Shown here: positions 17,339 through 25,769 of the stretch, one piece after another
Position numbering within the stretch: position 1 is the stretch's first letter
Layout of the letters: each line of letters begins with the position of its first letter
NCBI GenBank assembly: GCA_910579515.1
Contig: CAJTUV010000018.1
Location: forward strand, 4,414-68,413
Reading direction: 5' to 3'
DNA: 64,000 nucleotides
Source: an uncultured Hungatella sp.
Lineage (GTDB): Bacteria > Bacillota > Clostridia > Lachnospirales > Lachnospiraceae
Program-made: the position numbers and the translations under genes
Notes under the pieces: generated by a model
Told to the model about the DNA's origin: nothing
Database searches by the model: none
The model's input: the letters and a program-made list of their open reading frames with translations, nothing else

Positions 17339-18451
17339 ATGCAGTATCGTACATTTGGAAACACTGGAGTGGAAGTTTCTGCTTTGGGATTTGGCACCAT
17401 GCGTCTGCCTCTTTTAGAGGATGGGGTTACAGTAGATGAAAAGGAGGCTGTTGCCATAATCCGCAGGGCTATCGATGCGGGGGTAAACTATGTGGATACC
17501 GCCTATCCTTACCACAACGGCGCCAGTGAGCTGGTGCTGGGAAAGGCTCTTTTGGACGGGTATCGGGATAAGGTTTATGTGGCGGATAAGAGTCCTATGT
17601 GGAAGCTGGAAAAAGAAGAGGATTTCGACGCCATTTTGGAGGAACAGCTTCAGAAATTAAAGACAGACCACATTGATTTTTATCTCCTTCACGCTCTGAA
17701 CCGGGAGCGGTTTGAGGAGAAGGTGAAAAAGTTTCATCTTCTGGATCATATGAAAGCGGCAAGAGAGGCTGGGAAGATTCGATATCTTGGTTTTTCCTTC
17801 CATGATGATCTGGAGACGTTTAAGGAGATTGTGGACTATACAAAGGACTGGGATTTCTGTCAGATTCAGTACAATTATATTAATCTGGATTATCAGGCGG
17901 GGCAGGAAGGACTCCACTATGCGGCGGACAGAGGATTAGCGGTCGTGGTCATGGAGCCGCTTCTTGGCGGAAGACTGGCCAATTTATCCAGTCATGTGGC
18001 AAAGTTGTTTTCTAAAGAGAAAACTCCGGTGGAGCACGCCCTGGATTTTCTGTGGAATCAGAAAGAGGTAAGCCTGCTTTTGAGCGGCATGGGAGCAGAG
18101 CAGCAGGTACTGGACAATCTGGCCTATGCAGACAGAAGCAGCGTGGGCATGCTCAAAGAAGAGGAGCTTAAGGTCTATAAAGAGGCAAAGGAAATCTATG
18201 ATAGGATGTCTATGGTGGATTGTACAGGATGTGCCTACTGTATGCCGTGCCCCTTTGGACTGAATATTCCAGAGCTCTTTAAGGCGTATAATCTTTATGG
18301 GGTTTATGGGAAGGACAGAGGAAAAGCAGAGTATGAGAAGCAGAATGTCCGTTCAGACCAGTGTCGGAGCTGTCATCACTGCGAGAAGGTCTGCCCTCAG
18401 AATATTGAGATCAGTCAGGTAATGAAACGGATCGCAGGGGTCTTTTCATAA
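17339..18451 (+). CDS. Aldo/keto reductase with C-terminal ferredoxin domain
   Basis: A 370-residue protein with an aldo/keto reductase barrel and an Fe-S tail. The barrel shows FGTMRLPL, the catalytic Asp/Tyr block VDTAYPYHNGASE near 53-65, Lys in VADKSPMW, and LLHAL. The last 90 residues carry CTGCAYCMPCPFGLNIP and CRSCHHCEKVCP, typical of two [4Fe-4S] clusters. This architecture is common in anaerobes, but substrates are mostly unknown. The gene is 19 bp after phosphofructokinase and likely cotranscribed. Confidence 0.88.
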   Translation: MQYRTFGNTGVEVSALGFGTMRLPLLEDGVTVDEKEAVAIIRRAIDAGVNYVDTAYPYHNGASELVLGKALLDGYRDKVYVADKSPMWKLEKEEDFDAILEEQLQKLKTDHIDFYLLHALNRERFEEKVKKFHLLDHMKAAREAGKIRYLGFSFHDDLETFKEIVDYTKDWDFCQIQYNYINLDYQAGQEGLHYAADRGLAVVVMEPLLGGRLANLSSHVAKLFSKEKTPVEHALDFLWNQKEVSLLLSGMGAEQQVLDNLAYADRSSVGMLKEEELKVYKEAKEIYDRMSMVDCTGCAYCMPCPFGLNIPELFKAYNLYGVYGKDRGKAEYEKQNVRSDQCRSCHHCEKVCPQNIEISQVMKRIAGVFS

Positions 18452-18476
18452 GGCGGCATGTATGAAAATTAAAATG

Positions 18477-18514
18477 GGAAGAAGGCCGAAAGGCTTTCTT
18501 CCTGTTATGCTTTT
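18477..18514 (+). terminator. Terminator after the aldo/keto reductase
   Basis: GGAAGAAGGCC (18477-18487) pairs with GGCTTTCTTCC (18492-18502) around GAAA, followed by a moderately T-rich TGTTATGCTTTT. Confidence 0.7.
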
Positions 18515-18568
18515 AACAACTGGGAAAACACGTTTGGGACTTAATATCAAGAAAGGAGCGGTAGATGT

Positions 18569-19624
18569 ATGGAGCAGAGATTGGAGGGGAAGGCGTCAGG
18601 AAGCAGAAATTCTTCTTTGGATTTTATAAGAGTCATGTCTATGTTTTTTGTAATAGCAGTGCACACGTCTCCTAAACCGTTATCCTGGAGTCCCACGTTT
18701 CTTACTGCGTTTCAAATGCTTCTTTTGACATGCAACAGTAATTTTTATATGATGAGCGGAGAGTTGAATTTACAGAAACGATTTGAAGGGCCAAAGGATT
18801 ATAAAGATTATTATGTAAATAAAGGAATTTCCATTCTGTTTCCCTATTTGGCTGTAACTTTTTTTCTGACTCTGTGGTCTATGGTTATGGATGGAAACTC
18901 TTTTTCTTTTCTGTCCTATGGAAAAAGAGTATATGTGGATTTGATGGAAAAGAACGGGGTGACTCATATGTGGTTTATGTACCCGCTTATGGGGATGCTT
19001 CTTTCGGTCCCTTTTTTGTCAAAAATGCTTCATTCTATGAAGGAGTATGAGCTTCACCTCATGTTTGGCCTTGGCATTTGCTGGGGGATTGTCAGAGTTT
19101 ATCTCACAGAGGACTTAGGCGTGGGGTTTGGCTACAGTCATTGGCTGCTGGATAGCTGGCTTCTGACTTTCTTTGCGGGATATTACAGCAGCAGGGTCAT
19201 AACCCAGAAGAATAAGAGAATGTGGTATTATTTGGGCCTGGCATGTTTGGCGATTAATCTTTTGGCCAGCTGTCTGATTCCTGAACACTATAAATTTTCT
19301 ACAGATCTAGCCCCTGCCTTTGTCATCTTTGTCATGACCTTTTATGTATTTTTGAAAAATGAGGTGAGGATTACCCATCCGCTGTCTCAGAAAATTTTGT
19401 TGTTTTTGTCAAAATACTCTTTTGTAATTTACCTGATTCATTACCATGTGATTTCGTATATTACGCTGCGTATTGTGGAAGTTCAAAGCCCTGTGGTTTC
19501 GTTTTTCTCTGGCATTGGAGTGACCTTTTTGGTCTCTTTGGTCCTGGCAGTGATTCTTCATGTGTGTTTTTTGAATCCTGTACAAAAATGGCTGCGGGGA
19601 GTTTACACCCGCAGCATAAGATAG
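18569..19624 (+). CDS. Membrane acyltransferase, acyltransferase-3 family
   Basis: A 351-residue membrane protein with about ten hydrophobic segments. The N-terminal LDFIRVMSMFFVIAVHTS block contains the family's conserved Arg and the His thought to be catalytic. Proteins of this family O-acylate sugars, cell-wall polymers or lipids at the membrane. A ribosome site AAAGGAGCGG precedes ATG 18569. The last 22 bp overlap the end of the convergent gene at 19603. Acceptor is unknown. Confidence 0.82.
   Translation: MEQRLEGKASGSRNSSLDFIRVMSMFFVIAVHTSPKPLSWSPTFLTAFQMLLLTCNSNFYMMSGELNLQKRFEGPKDYKDYYVNKGISILFPYLAVTFFLTLWSMVMDGNSFSFLSYGKRVYVDLMEKNGVTHMWFMYPLMGMLLSVPFLSKMLHSMKEYELHLMFGLGICWGIVRVYLTEDLGVGFGYSHWLLDSWLLTFFAGYYSSRVITQKNKRMWYYLGLACLAINLLASCLIPEHYKFSTDLAPAFVIFVMTFYVFLKNEVRITHPLSQKILLFLSKYSFVIYLIHYHVISYITLRIVEVQSPVVSFFSGIGVTFLVSLVLAVILHVCFLNPVQKWLRGVYTRSIR
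19583..19615 (-). terminator. Minus-strand terminator inside the acyltransferase 3' end
   Basis: GCTGCGGG (19591-19598) and CCCGCAGC (19608-19615) form a perfect 8-bp stem. Read on the minus strand it is followed by CCATTTTTGTAC, a T-tract. The hairpin covers the stop of the minus-strand gene. Confidence 0.65.
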
Positions 19625-21180
19625 ACGGCGGCGATGATAGCCAAGATAATAGATGCGGCCAGCAGAACTTTTTCCACATCAACCTTTTTTTCTGGCCGAT
19701 GTTTTTCAGGCTCAATAAGACTTCCCCAGGGACTCTGCTTCTGAAGTCTCAGGGTGAAAGCGTGGTCTCGCTCTTTTCCGATGGCACGAAGAAAATCCCT
19801 CCAGTTTTCTTCTAAAATCCTTAGTCCTGAAGACAGTTCTTTTTCTATGGGCTGATTCTTTAAAAAAGCCTGGAAAAATCCTGCCTGTTCTGCATACTGG
19901 GACTGTGTCTGGAAGGCGGGAGTGTCCTGTTTTTCCTGAAATTGTTTGTAGGCAAATTCGAATCCGGCTTCCACTGCTTTTTGAGGATTCTTGGTTTTCT
20001 CAAAGATGCTGATGGTATGGTAGTAGACGCTGGCTGCTGCTTTCTGTCTGAGATAATGGTCAATCATTCGGTCAATGGCGCTCTGAAGGGGAAAGGTGAT
20101 GGCTTTTCCCTGGCCGGCTTCTGTGGCGTATACCTGCCCTTTCATTGCAGTGACTGCTGCCAGAAGTCCCATCAGCTCTTCATTTTTGGCTGTAAGGCCT
20201 TCTTGCCTGAATAAGTCTCCAGATCCATTTAAGTGAGCGGCAAAGCGGTTTGCCTGAGCCAGCTCCCTGGCGGTAAATGTGTTTTTTAAACCCCAGCCTG
20301 AGCCTTGGACCACTCCTTTTCTGGCATTGTTTACCACCTCTTTTCTCTGACTGATTTGTCTTTCCCACTGATTCTTTTGAGCGGCATATCCCTGACTGGC
20401 CTTTACTTTTCCTTTGCCGGAGGATTTATAAATCATGCCTTCCTTCAGGGAGGAATCTGGTTTGGAAGGAGAGGAGAAAAACTGGGTATTTCCACTAAAA
20501 GAGCCTGATTTTGGGGAGCTGGAAAAAGAGGGGGAAGGAGATGCAGAGGTAAAACGAGTAAAAATGTCCTTTGCCTCTTTGGGAGAGATGGACTGGCCTG
20601 TGGTCTGGCGGTACACGCTGGCCTGGAGACCTGCCAGGACTTCTTTCTGGCCGCTTTCTTCTAACAAGGTTACCAGCTCTTTTAAATCAGAATTCATGAG
20701 AAGGCTCAGCTTTTCAGATAATACAGCATTTAAGCGATCCATCTGGAGAGTCTGTTCTTCTCCCATGGTGTATTTTAACACAGCTTCCAAAAGCGCCAGG
20801 TACATATCTGACAGATTTTGAAGCTGACTGGAAAAGGAGCCGTTCATGATAGGACTCCATTTTACAAAGGCTTCCCATAACTCTGCCTCCATTTCCAAAC
20901 GCCAGGAAGAATCCTGATCTTCGGAGGATGTCCGGTCTGTTCTGGACCATCTTTGTCTTTCTGAAATGCTGGCGGTATCTCGCTCTGCGCTTACCGGCTC
21001 TCTGTTTTTTTCATCATGCTCCCGTTCCAGCTGTTCCTTAATTTTCTCAATCTGCTTGGCCGCTCCCTCCATCAGAATTTGTCCGGCTTTCATCTCTGCC
21101 TTGACTTTTTGGAGCTGGACTTCTTTTTCTGGGTCTATGGTGGTGTCTGGCGTCACATTAATTCCGTTTATTTTTTTCAT
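19603..21180 (-). CDS. Unrecognised protein: N-terminal coiled coil, Ser/Pro-rich linker, C-terminal membrane anchor
   Basis: About 525 residues; I do not recognise the family. The N-terminus (15-60) is charged and heptad-like. Residues 80-220 are helical, and around 220-255 there is a low-complexity Ser/Pro/Phe linker (SPSPSFSSSPKSGSFSG). The 280-490 region is Gln/Ala-rich and helical. The last 24 residues form one hydrophobic helix (VLLAASIILAIIAAVYLML), so the protein looks tail-anchored with its bulk in the cytosol; there is no signal peptide. ATG 21180 is preferred (AAGGGATGGAAG upstream) over 21204. Base usage resembles its neighbours, so it looks resident. It is convergent with the acyltransferase and divergent from the DUF262 gene. 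Confidence 0.75.
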   Translation of the reverse strand: MKKINGINVTPDTTIDPEKEVQLQKVKAEMKAGQILMEGAAKQIEKIKEQLEREHDEKNREPVSAERDTASISERQRWSRTDRTSSEDQDSSWRLEMEAELWEAFVKWSPIMNGSFSSQLQNLSDMYLALLEAVLKYTMGEEQTLQMDRLNAVLSEKLSLLMNSDLKELVTLLEESGQKEVLAGLQASVYRQTTGQSISPKEAKDIFTRFTSASPSPSFSSSPKSGSFSGNTQFFSSPSKPDSSLKEGMIYKSSGKGKVKASQGYAAQKNQWERQISQRKEVVNNARKGVVQGSGWGLKNTFTARELAQANRFAAHLNGSGDLFRQEGLTAKNEELMGLLAAVTAMKGQVYATEAGQGKAITFPLQSAIDRMIDHYLRQKAAASVYYHTISIFEKTKNPQKAVEAGFEFAYKQFQEKQDTPAFQTQSQYAEQAGFFQAFLKNQPIEKELSSGLRILEENWRDFLRAIGKERDHAFTLRLQKQSPWGSLIEPEKHRPEKKVDVEKVLLAASIILAIIAAVYLMLRV

Positions 21181-21314
21181 ACTTCCATCCCTTGATATCT
21201 GCATATGTTGAGTGTGCTTTTTTCTATCATATCACAATCAAGGAGGGATTGCTACCTGGTTTCTTGCCTGGGTGTGGAAATTGTATTCTTGTTGTTTCCA
21301 GATTCTTACATTTA

Positions 21315-21323
21315 TGGTAAAAT
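21315..21323 (+). promoter_or_regulatory. Extended -10 promoter of the DUF262 gene
   Basis: TGGTAAAAT is an extended -10 (TGn-TAAAAT) 43 bp before the start; the -35 region (TTTCCA at 21295) is weak. Confidence 0.4.
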
Positions 21324-21366
21324 ATAGAAATAACAAGTCGAAATGAGGAGAGAAAAGGGGGAGCTT

Positions 21367-23115
21367 ATGTCATTTCAAACACCGCTGACTATTAACGAAG
21401 TGATATCAAAAATTCATTCCAAAAAGTATTTACTGCCGTCTATCCAACGTGAATTTGTATGGGACACAAATCAAATTATGATGCTTTTTGACAGCCTTAT
21501 GCGGGATTATCCGATTAACGCATTTCTTTTCTGGGAAGTAGGAAAAGAGAATCTCAATGAGTTTATGTTCTATGAGTTTTTGCGTGATTATCATCAAGTA
21601 AAGAATTTTCACAATGAAAAGGCAGACTTAAAAGGCAACGAAAGTATTATTGCAGTGCTGGATGGTCAACAGCGGCTGACTTCGCTCTATATTGGATTAA
21701 AAGGCTCCTACGCGTACAAGCTGTCTTATAGACGGTGGGACAATCCAAACGCATATCCTGTGCGAAAGCTGTATCTTAATTTGCTGCAGCCTTCTGAGGA
21801 TAGTGAATGGGAATATGAATTTGATTTTTTAACGGAAACAGAGGCTCGTGGAAATGACAGCACCCATTTTTGGTTTATGGTTGGCGACATTCTGGATATG
21901 AAGAGTCTTTCTGACGTTATGAAATACTGGTCAAAACATATCGTATATGGCAACCATTCCAGCAAGCAGTGTGATTTTGCAAATGAAACCTTGTCAAAAT
22001 TATATGAAGTGATCCACGTTTCCCCAACAATTTGTTATTACTTAGAGGACAGCGCAAAATTGGATAAGGTGCTGAATATTTTTATTCGGGTGAACAGCGG
22101 CGGGACCACGTTGAGTTATTCAGATTTGCTGCTTTCTTTTGCAACGGCTCAATGGGATAAGCTGGATGCGAGAAAGGTGATCTATGATTTTGTTGATGAA
22201 ATCAATGAGATGGGCGGCGGATTTCATATTACAAAAGATTTTGTTTTGAAATCTTGTCTGGTTCTTTGCGATTTTGAGGATATTTCATTCAAGGTAGATA
22301 ATTTTAACCGGACCAATATGCTGAAAATCCAGGAGGAATGGGAGAACATCACGAAAGCGATAAGAGGTGCGGTGGCGTTGGTGGCAGGTTTTGGGTTTAA
22401 CCGGGAAAACATTACCTCCAATAATCTCTTTATTCCGATTGCGTATTATTTAAAGAGGATTGGGCTTCCTGACAATTTCGATAGCAGTTCGGCTTTCCTT
22501 GCCCAGCGCATTGAAATCAAAAAATGGTTTACGCGCTCTTTGCTGAAAAAGGTGTTTAGCTTCATGCCGGATGGAGCATTGAAACCTATAAGAGAACTTA
22601 TACGCAGCCATTCCACAGACAACCATTTTCCATTGCAGGAAATTACAGAACGCTTTAAAGGAACAAACCGTTCCTTACTATTTACTGATGACGATATCAG
22701 CAATTTGCTGTGGGCAAAGTATGGTCAGGGGATTACCGTGGTAATTATGTCAGTTCTATACCCTTGGGCGGACTTAAAGAATCACTTTCACATTGACCAT
22801 ATGTATCCAAAATCAAAATTTACCCGCAAGCAGCTTAAAAAGCATGGACTGACGGATGACCAAGTGGAATTTGCCATAAAGAATCATAACTATTTAGGGA
22901 ATCTTCAATTACTGGAGGCAATTCCGAATATTGAAAAAAGTAATTGCGATTTTGATCTGTGGCTGCAAGATACCATCCCTTTAGAATCTTTGGCAGATTA
23001 TAAAGCAAAGCATTTAATTCCTCCCAATATAGAATTAACCTACGGAAATTTCTATGAATTTCTGTCTGCAAGAGAAGTGCTCATCACAGAAAAACTAAAA
23101 AAAGAACTGACGTAA
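21367..23115 (+). CDS. DUF262 / DUF1524 (HNH) protein, GmrSD-like
   Basis: A 582-residue single-polypeptide GmrSD-like protein. The N-terminal DUF262 domain has LPSIQREFVWD (23-33) and the DGQQRLTSLY motif (99-108), a ParB/Srx-like nucleotide-binding site, plus FIRVNSGGTTLSYSDLLLSF. The C-terminal DUF1524 has an HNH-type HIDHMYP (475-481) and a later NHNYLGN. Relatives include type IV restriction enzymes acting on modified phage DNA and SspE- or BrxU-type antiphage nucleases. It stands alone, without a methylase or Dnd/Ssp genes. The coding sequence looks more A/T-rich than its neighbours, so transfer is possible. ATG 21367 follows GGGGGAG by 7 bases. Confidence 0.88.
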   Translation: MSFQTPLTINEVISKIHSKKYLLPSIQREFVWDTNQIMMLFDSLMRDYPINAFLFWEVGKENLNEFMFYEFLRDYHQVKNFHNEKADLKGNESIIAVLDGQQRLTSLYIGLKGSYAYKLSYRRWDNPNAYPVRKLYLNLLQPSEDSEWEYEFDFLTETEARGNDSTHFWFMVGDILDMKSLSDVMKYWSKHIVYGNHSSKQCDFANETLSKLYEVIHVSPTICYYLEDSAKLDKVLNIFIRVNSGGTTLSYSDLLLSFATAQWDKLDARKVIYDFVDEINEMGGGFHITKDFVLKSCLVLCDFEDISFKVDNFNRTNMLKIQEEWENITKAIRGAVALVAGFGFNRENITSNNLFIPIAYYLKRIGLPDNFDSSSAFLAQRIEIKKWFTRSLLKKVFSFMPDGALKPIRELIRSHSTDNHFPLQEITERFKGTNRSLLFTDDDISNLLWAKYGQGITVVIMSVLYPWADLKNHFHIDHMYPKSKFTRKQLKKHGLTDDQVEFAIKNHNYLGNLQLLEAIPNIEKSNCDFDLWLQDTIPLESLADYKAKHLIPPNIELTYGNFYEFLSAREVLITEKLKKELT

Positions 23116-23195
23116 ACGTTGACTCAGCCATAAAGAATGGTTACAATATGAGAAGAAAGCGAGCCTGAAATCCAGTGAAAAAGGAGCGAAACGGA

Positions 23196-23708
23196 ATGAA
23201 AAAGCTGTTAATTGTGGTTGACATGCAAAACGATTTTATCGACGGGAGTCTGGGGACAAAAGAGGCCCAGGCCATTGTGCCAAAGGTGGCAGAGAAGATA
23301 AGAACCTATAAGGAAGACGGGTGGGATGTTATTTTTACCATGGACACCCACAAAGAGGATTACTTGGATAGCTTAGAAGGGAAGAACCTTCCAGTGGTTC
23401 ACTGTGTGAAGGGAACGAACGGATGGGCGCTTCATAAGGAGATTGACAAATTTGAGGGAAGGCGTTTTGAAAAGGAAACGTTTGGATGTCTGGAGTGTGG
23501 AAGATTTGCTTCTCAGAAAGGATATGACCAGGTGGAGCTGGTGGGGCTGTGTACAGATATCTGTGTGATTTCCAATGCTCTTTTGGTGAAAGCCGCTATG
23601 CCAAACACGCCTGTGGCTGTAGATTCTGCCTGCTGTGCAGGCGTGACGGTGGAAAGTCATGACAATGCGTTATCTTCTATGAAAATGTGTCAGATTCAGA
23701 TTCTGTGA
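23196..23708 (+). CDS. Nicotinamidase-like cysteine hydrolase (isochorismatase fold)
   Basis: A 170-residue cysteine hydrolase. The catalytic triad is visible: Asp in VVDMQNDF (near residue 8), a Lys in the HCVKGTNGW segment, and Cys in VGLCTDICVISNALLVKA. The metal-binding DTHKEDY segment near 50 fits nicotinamidases, which deamidate nicotinamide to nicotinate in NAD salvage. ATG 23196 has AAAGGAG 10 bases upstream. Other amidases of the fold have similar motifs, so the substrate is a family-level inference. Confidence 0.82.
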   Translation: MKKLLIVVDMQNDFIDGSLGTKEAQAIVPKVAEKIRTYKEDGWDVIFTMDTHKEDYLDSLEGKNLPVVHCVKGTNGWALHKEIDKFEGRRFEKETFGCLECGRFASQKGYDQVELVGLCTDICVISNALLVKAAMPNTPVAVDSACCAGVTVESHDNALSSMKMCQIQIL

Positions 23709-23751
23709 TCGGTAAATTCTGACTTTGGTAGAAAAAACGGAGGAAAGATTG

Positions 23752-24246
23752 GTGGACTGGACGATTCAGAAGACAACGAAAGAACAGTTAAAGCAGGTGG
23801 AGGAGTTATACGACCATGCCAGAAGGTTTATGGCGGACCATGGAAATCGAAATCAGTGGGGGGATACTTATCCGCCAACAAGCAGGATAGTACAGGATAT
23901 TGAGGAGGGAAACTCTTATGTCTGCATGATAGAGGGAAGAATCGCAGTGGTTTTTTACTACCGGTTTGGCGAGGATAAGGATTATCAGGTGATTGAGGAC
24001 GGGCAGTGGCTCAACGACAAGCCTTACGGAGTGGTGCACCGTATTGCCTCTGACGGACGGTCAAAGGGAGGGGCTTCTTTTTGCTTAAGCTGGGCCCTTT
24101 CTAAGTGCGGTAATTTAAAGATTGATACGCATCCGGACAATGTGGTGATGCAGAATCTGCTGAAGAAAAACGAATTTTTGTATTGCGGCAAGATTTATGT
24201 GAGAGATAAAAGCTTAAGACTGGCTTACCAGCGGTCTTTATTATAA
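23752..24246 (+). CDS. GNAT-family N-acetyltransferase
   Basis: About 164 residues with a GNAT-like layout: an early helix with LKQVEELYDHARRFMADHGN, a central Q-W-G block, IASDGRSKGGASFCLSWAL in the acetyl-CoA region, and a closing NVVMQNLLKKNEFLYCGKI segment typical of the family C-terminus. The start is uncertain: GGAGGAAAG at 23739 points to GTG 23752, while TTG 23725 would lie upstream of that site. No ATG is available near the N-terminus. Acceptor is unknown. Confidence 0.75.
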   Translation: MDWTIQKTTKEQLKQVEELYDHARRFMADHGNRNQWGDTYPPTSRIVQDIEEGNSYVCMIEGRIAVVFYYRFGEDKDYQVIEDGQWLNDKPYGVVHRIASDGRSKGGASFCLSWALSKCGNLKIDTHPDNVVMQNLLKKNEFLYCGKIYVRDKSLRLAYQRSLL

Positions 24247-24266
24247 AAGCAAAAGTGGAGGAAGCT

Positions 24267-25763
24267 ATGAAACAGGCGAAGATTTGTATTGACAGGGACT
24301 TTTTAGTGGGACAGGTAGACAAGCGGATTTTTGGCTCTTTTTTGGAGCATCTGGGACGGGCGATTTATGGCGGTATCTATCAGCCTGGGAGTCCTTTGTC
24401 TGATGAGCAGGGATTTCGCAAGGACACTCTGGATTTGATTAAACAATTACAGGTTCCCATTGTCCGGTATCCAGGGGGAAATTTTGTGTCGGATTATCAC
24501 TGGGAGGACGGCGTAGGACCGAAGGATTTAAGGCCAAGGCGTTTAGACCCGGCCTGGACTACCATTGAGACAAATCAATTTGGCTTAAATGAGTTTATGG
24601 ACTGGGCAAAAAAGGCTGAAACAGAGCCTATGATGGCTATTAATTTAGGGACCAGAGGTTTTGAGGACGCCAAGAACATTATTGAATACTGTAATGTGAA
24701 AAAGGGAACTTACTACAGTGACCTGCGTAGAAGCCATGGATACGAGGAACCTCATAATATTAAGCTGTGGTGCCTGGGAAATGAGATGGACGGTCCGTGG
24801 CAGATGGGCCATAAGACTGCAGATGAGTACGGCAGGCTGGCGGAGGAAGCAGGGCGCATCATGAAAATGGTAGACCCTTCTGTGGAATTGGTGGCCTGTG
24901 GAAGCTCCGGTATGTACATGCCTACCTTCGGGACGTGGGAGGAGACGGTGCTGGAACACTGTTATGAACAGGTGGATTACCTTTCCCTTCACACCTATTA
25001 CGATAATGTGGAAAATAACAGCCGTGACTTTTTGGCAAGTTCTGTGGCTATGGACGGGTTTATTTCCTCTGTCCTTTCTATCTGTGACGCCGTTCAGGCC
25101 AAAAAGAGACAGAAGAAGAAAATCAACCTTTCCTTTGATGAGTGGAATGTGTGGTATCACTCCAGAGAGCAGGATAAGAAAGTCGAGCCCTGGAGCGAAG
25201 CGCCTCATCTGTTGGAGGATGTGTACAATTTTGAGGACGCTCTGCTTGTAGGCAGTATGTTGATTACGCTGCTTCGCCATGCCGACAGAGTGAAAATCGC
25301 ATGTCTGGCTCAGCTGGTCAATGTGATTGCTCCTATTATGACAGATGATACAGGTGTTTGGAAGCAGACCATTTTCTACCCGTATCTTCATGCCTGCCAG
25401 ATGGGAAATGGAACCGTGCTTCAGACTTTGGTAAATTGCCCTGTCTATGAGAGCAAATATGGGGATGCGCCTTATGTGGATGCGGTGGCAGTGGAAGATA
25501 AGGAGAACAGGACCATTACCTTGTTTGCGGTGAATAAGGACTTAGAAGAGGATATTCAGGCGGATATGGATATCCGGCAGTATGAAGGATACGAGGTAGT
25601 GGAGAATCTGGTTCTGACCCATACGGATCTAAAGGCGGAGAACACGAAGGAAGAGCCTGATAAGGTGGTTCCGGTAAGCGGTAAAAATGCGAAAGTGGAG
25701 GCTGGCTGTCTGAAGGCGGTTCTTCCGGCAAGGAGCTGGAATGTGATCGTGCTGAAAGGATAA
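24267..25763 (+). CDS. Alpha-L-arabinofuranosidase, GH51
   Basis: A 498-residue cytoplasmic GH51 enzyme that releases L-arabinose from arabinofuranosyl oligosaccharides. The N-terminal block IFGSFLEHLGRAIYGGIYQP is a family hallmark; the acid/base is Glu173 in LGNEMDGPWQ, and the nucleophile is Glu292 in FDEWNVWY. Length matches the family (about 500). ATG 24267 follows GGAGGAAGC closely. It precedes lyxose isomerase and epimerase genes, but an acyltransferase gene is wedged between. Confidence 0.93.
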   Translation: MKQAKICIDRDFLVGQVDKRIFGSFLEHLGRAIYGGIYQPGSPLSDEQGFRKDTLDLIKQLQVPIVRYPGGNFVSDYHWEDGVGPKDLRPRRLDPAWTTIETNQFGLNEFMDWAKKAETEPMMAINLGTRGFEDAKNIIEYCNVKKGTYYSDLRRSHGYEEPHNIKLWCLGNEMDGPWQMGHKTADEYGRLAEEAGRIMKMVDPSVELVACGSSGMYMPTFGTWEETVLEHCYEQVDYLSLHTYYDNVENNSRDFLASSVAMDGFISSVLSICDAVQAKKRQKKKINLSFDEWNVWYHSREQDKKVEPWSEAPHLLEDVYNFEDALLVGSMLITLLRHADRVKIACLAQLVNVIAPIMTDDTGVWKQTIFYPYLHACQMGNGTVLQTLVNCPVYESKYGDAPYVDAVAVEDKENRTITLFAVNKDLEEDIQADMDIRQYEGYEVVENLVLTHTDLKAENTKEEPDKVVPVSGKNAKVEAGCLKAVLPARSWNVIVLKG

Positions 25764-25769
25764 GGAAAG

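Noticed and set aside
21343..24246. A full defence island around the DUF262 gene
   Set aside because: Flanking genes are an unknown tail-anchored protein, a nicotinamidase-like hydrolase and a GNAT protein; none is a clear defence component.
24645..25391. Minus-strand ORF of 248 residues inside the GH51 gene
   Set aside because: Antisense to a well-supported glycosidase, His/Leu-rich composition typical of a reverse-frame shadow.
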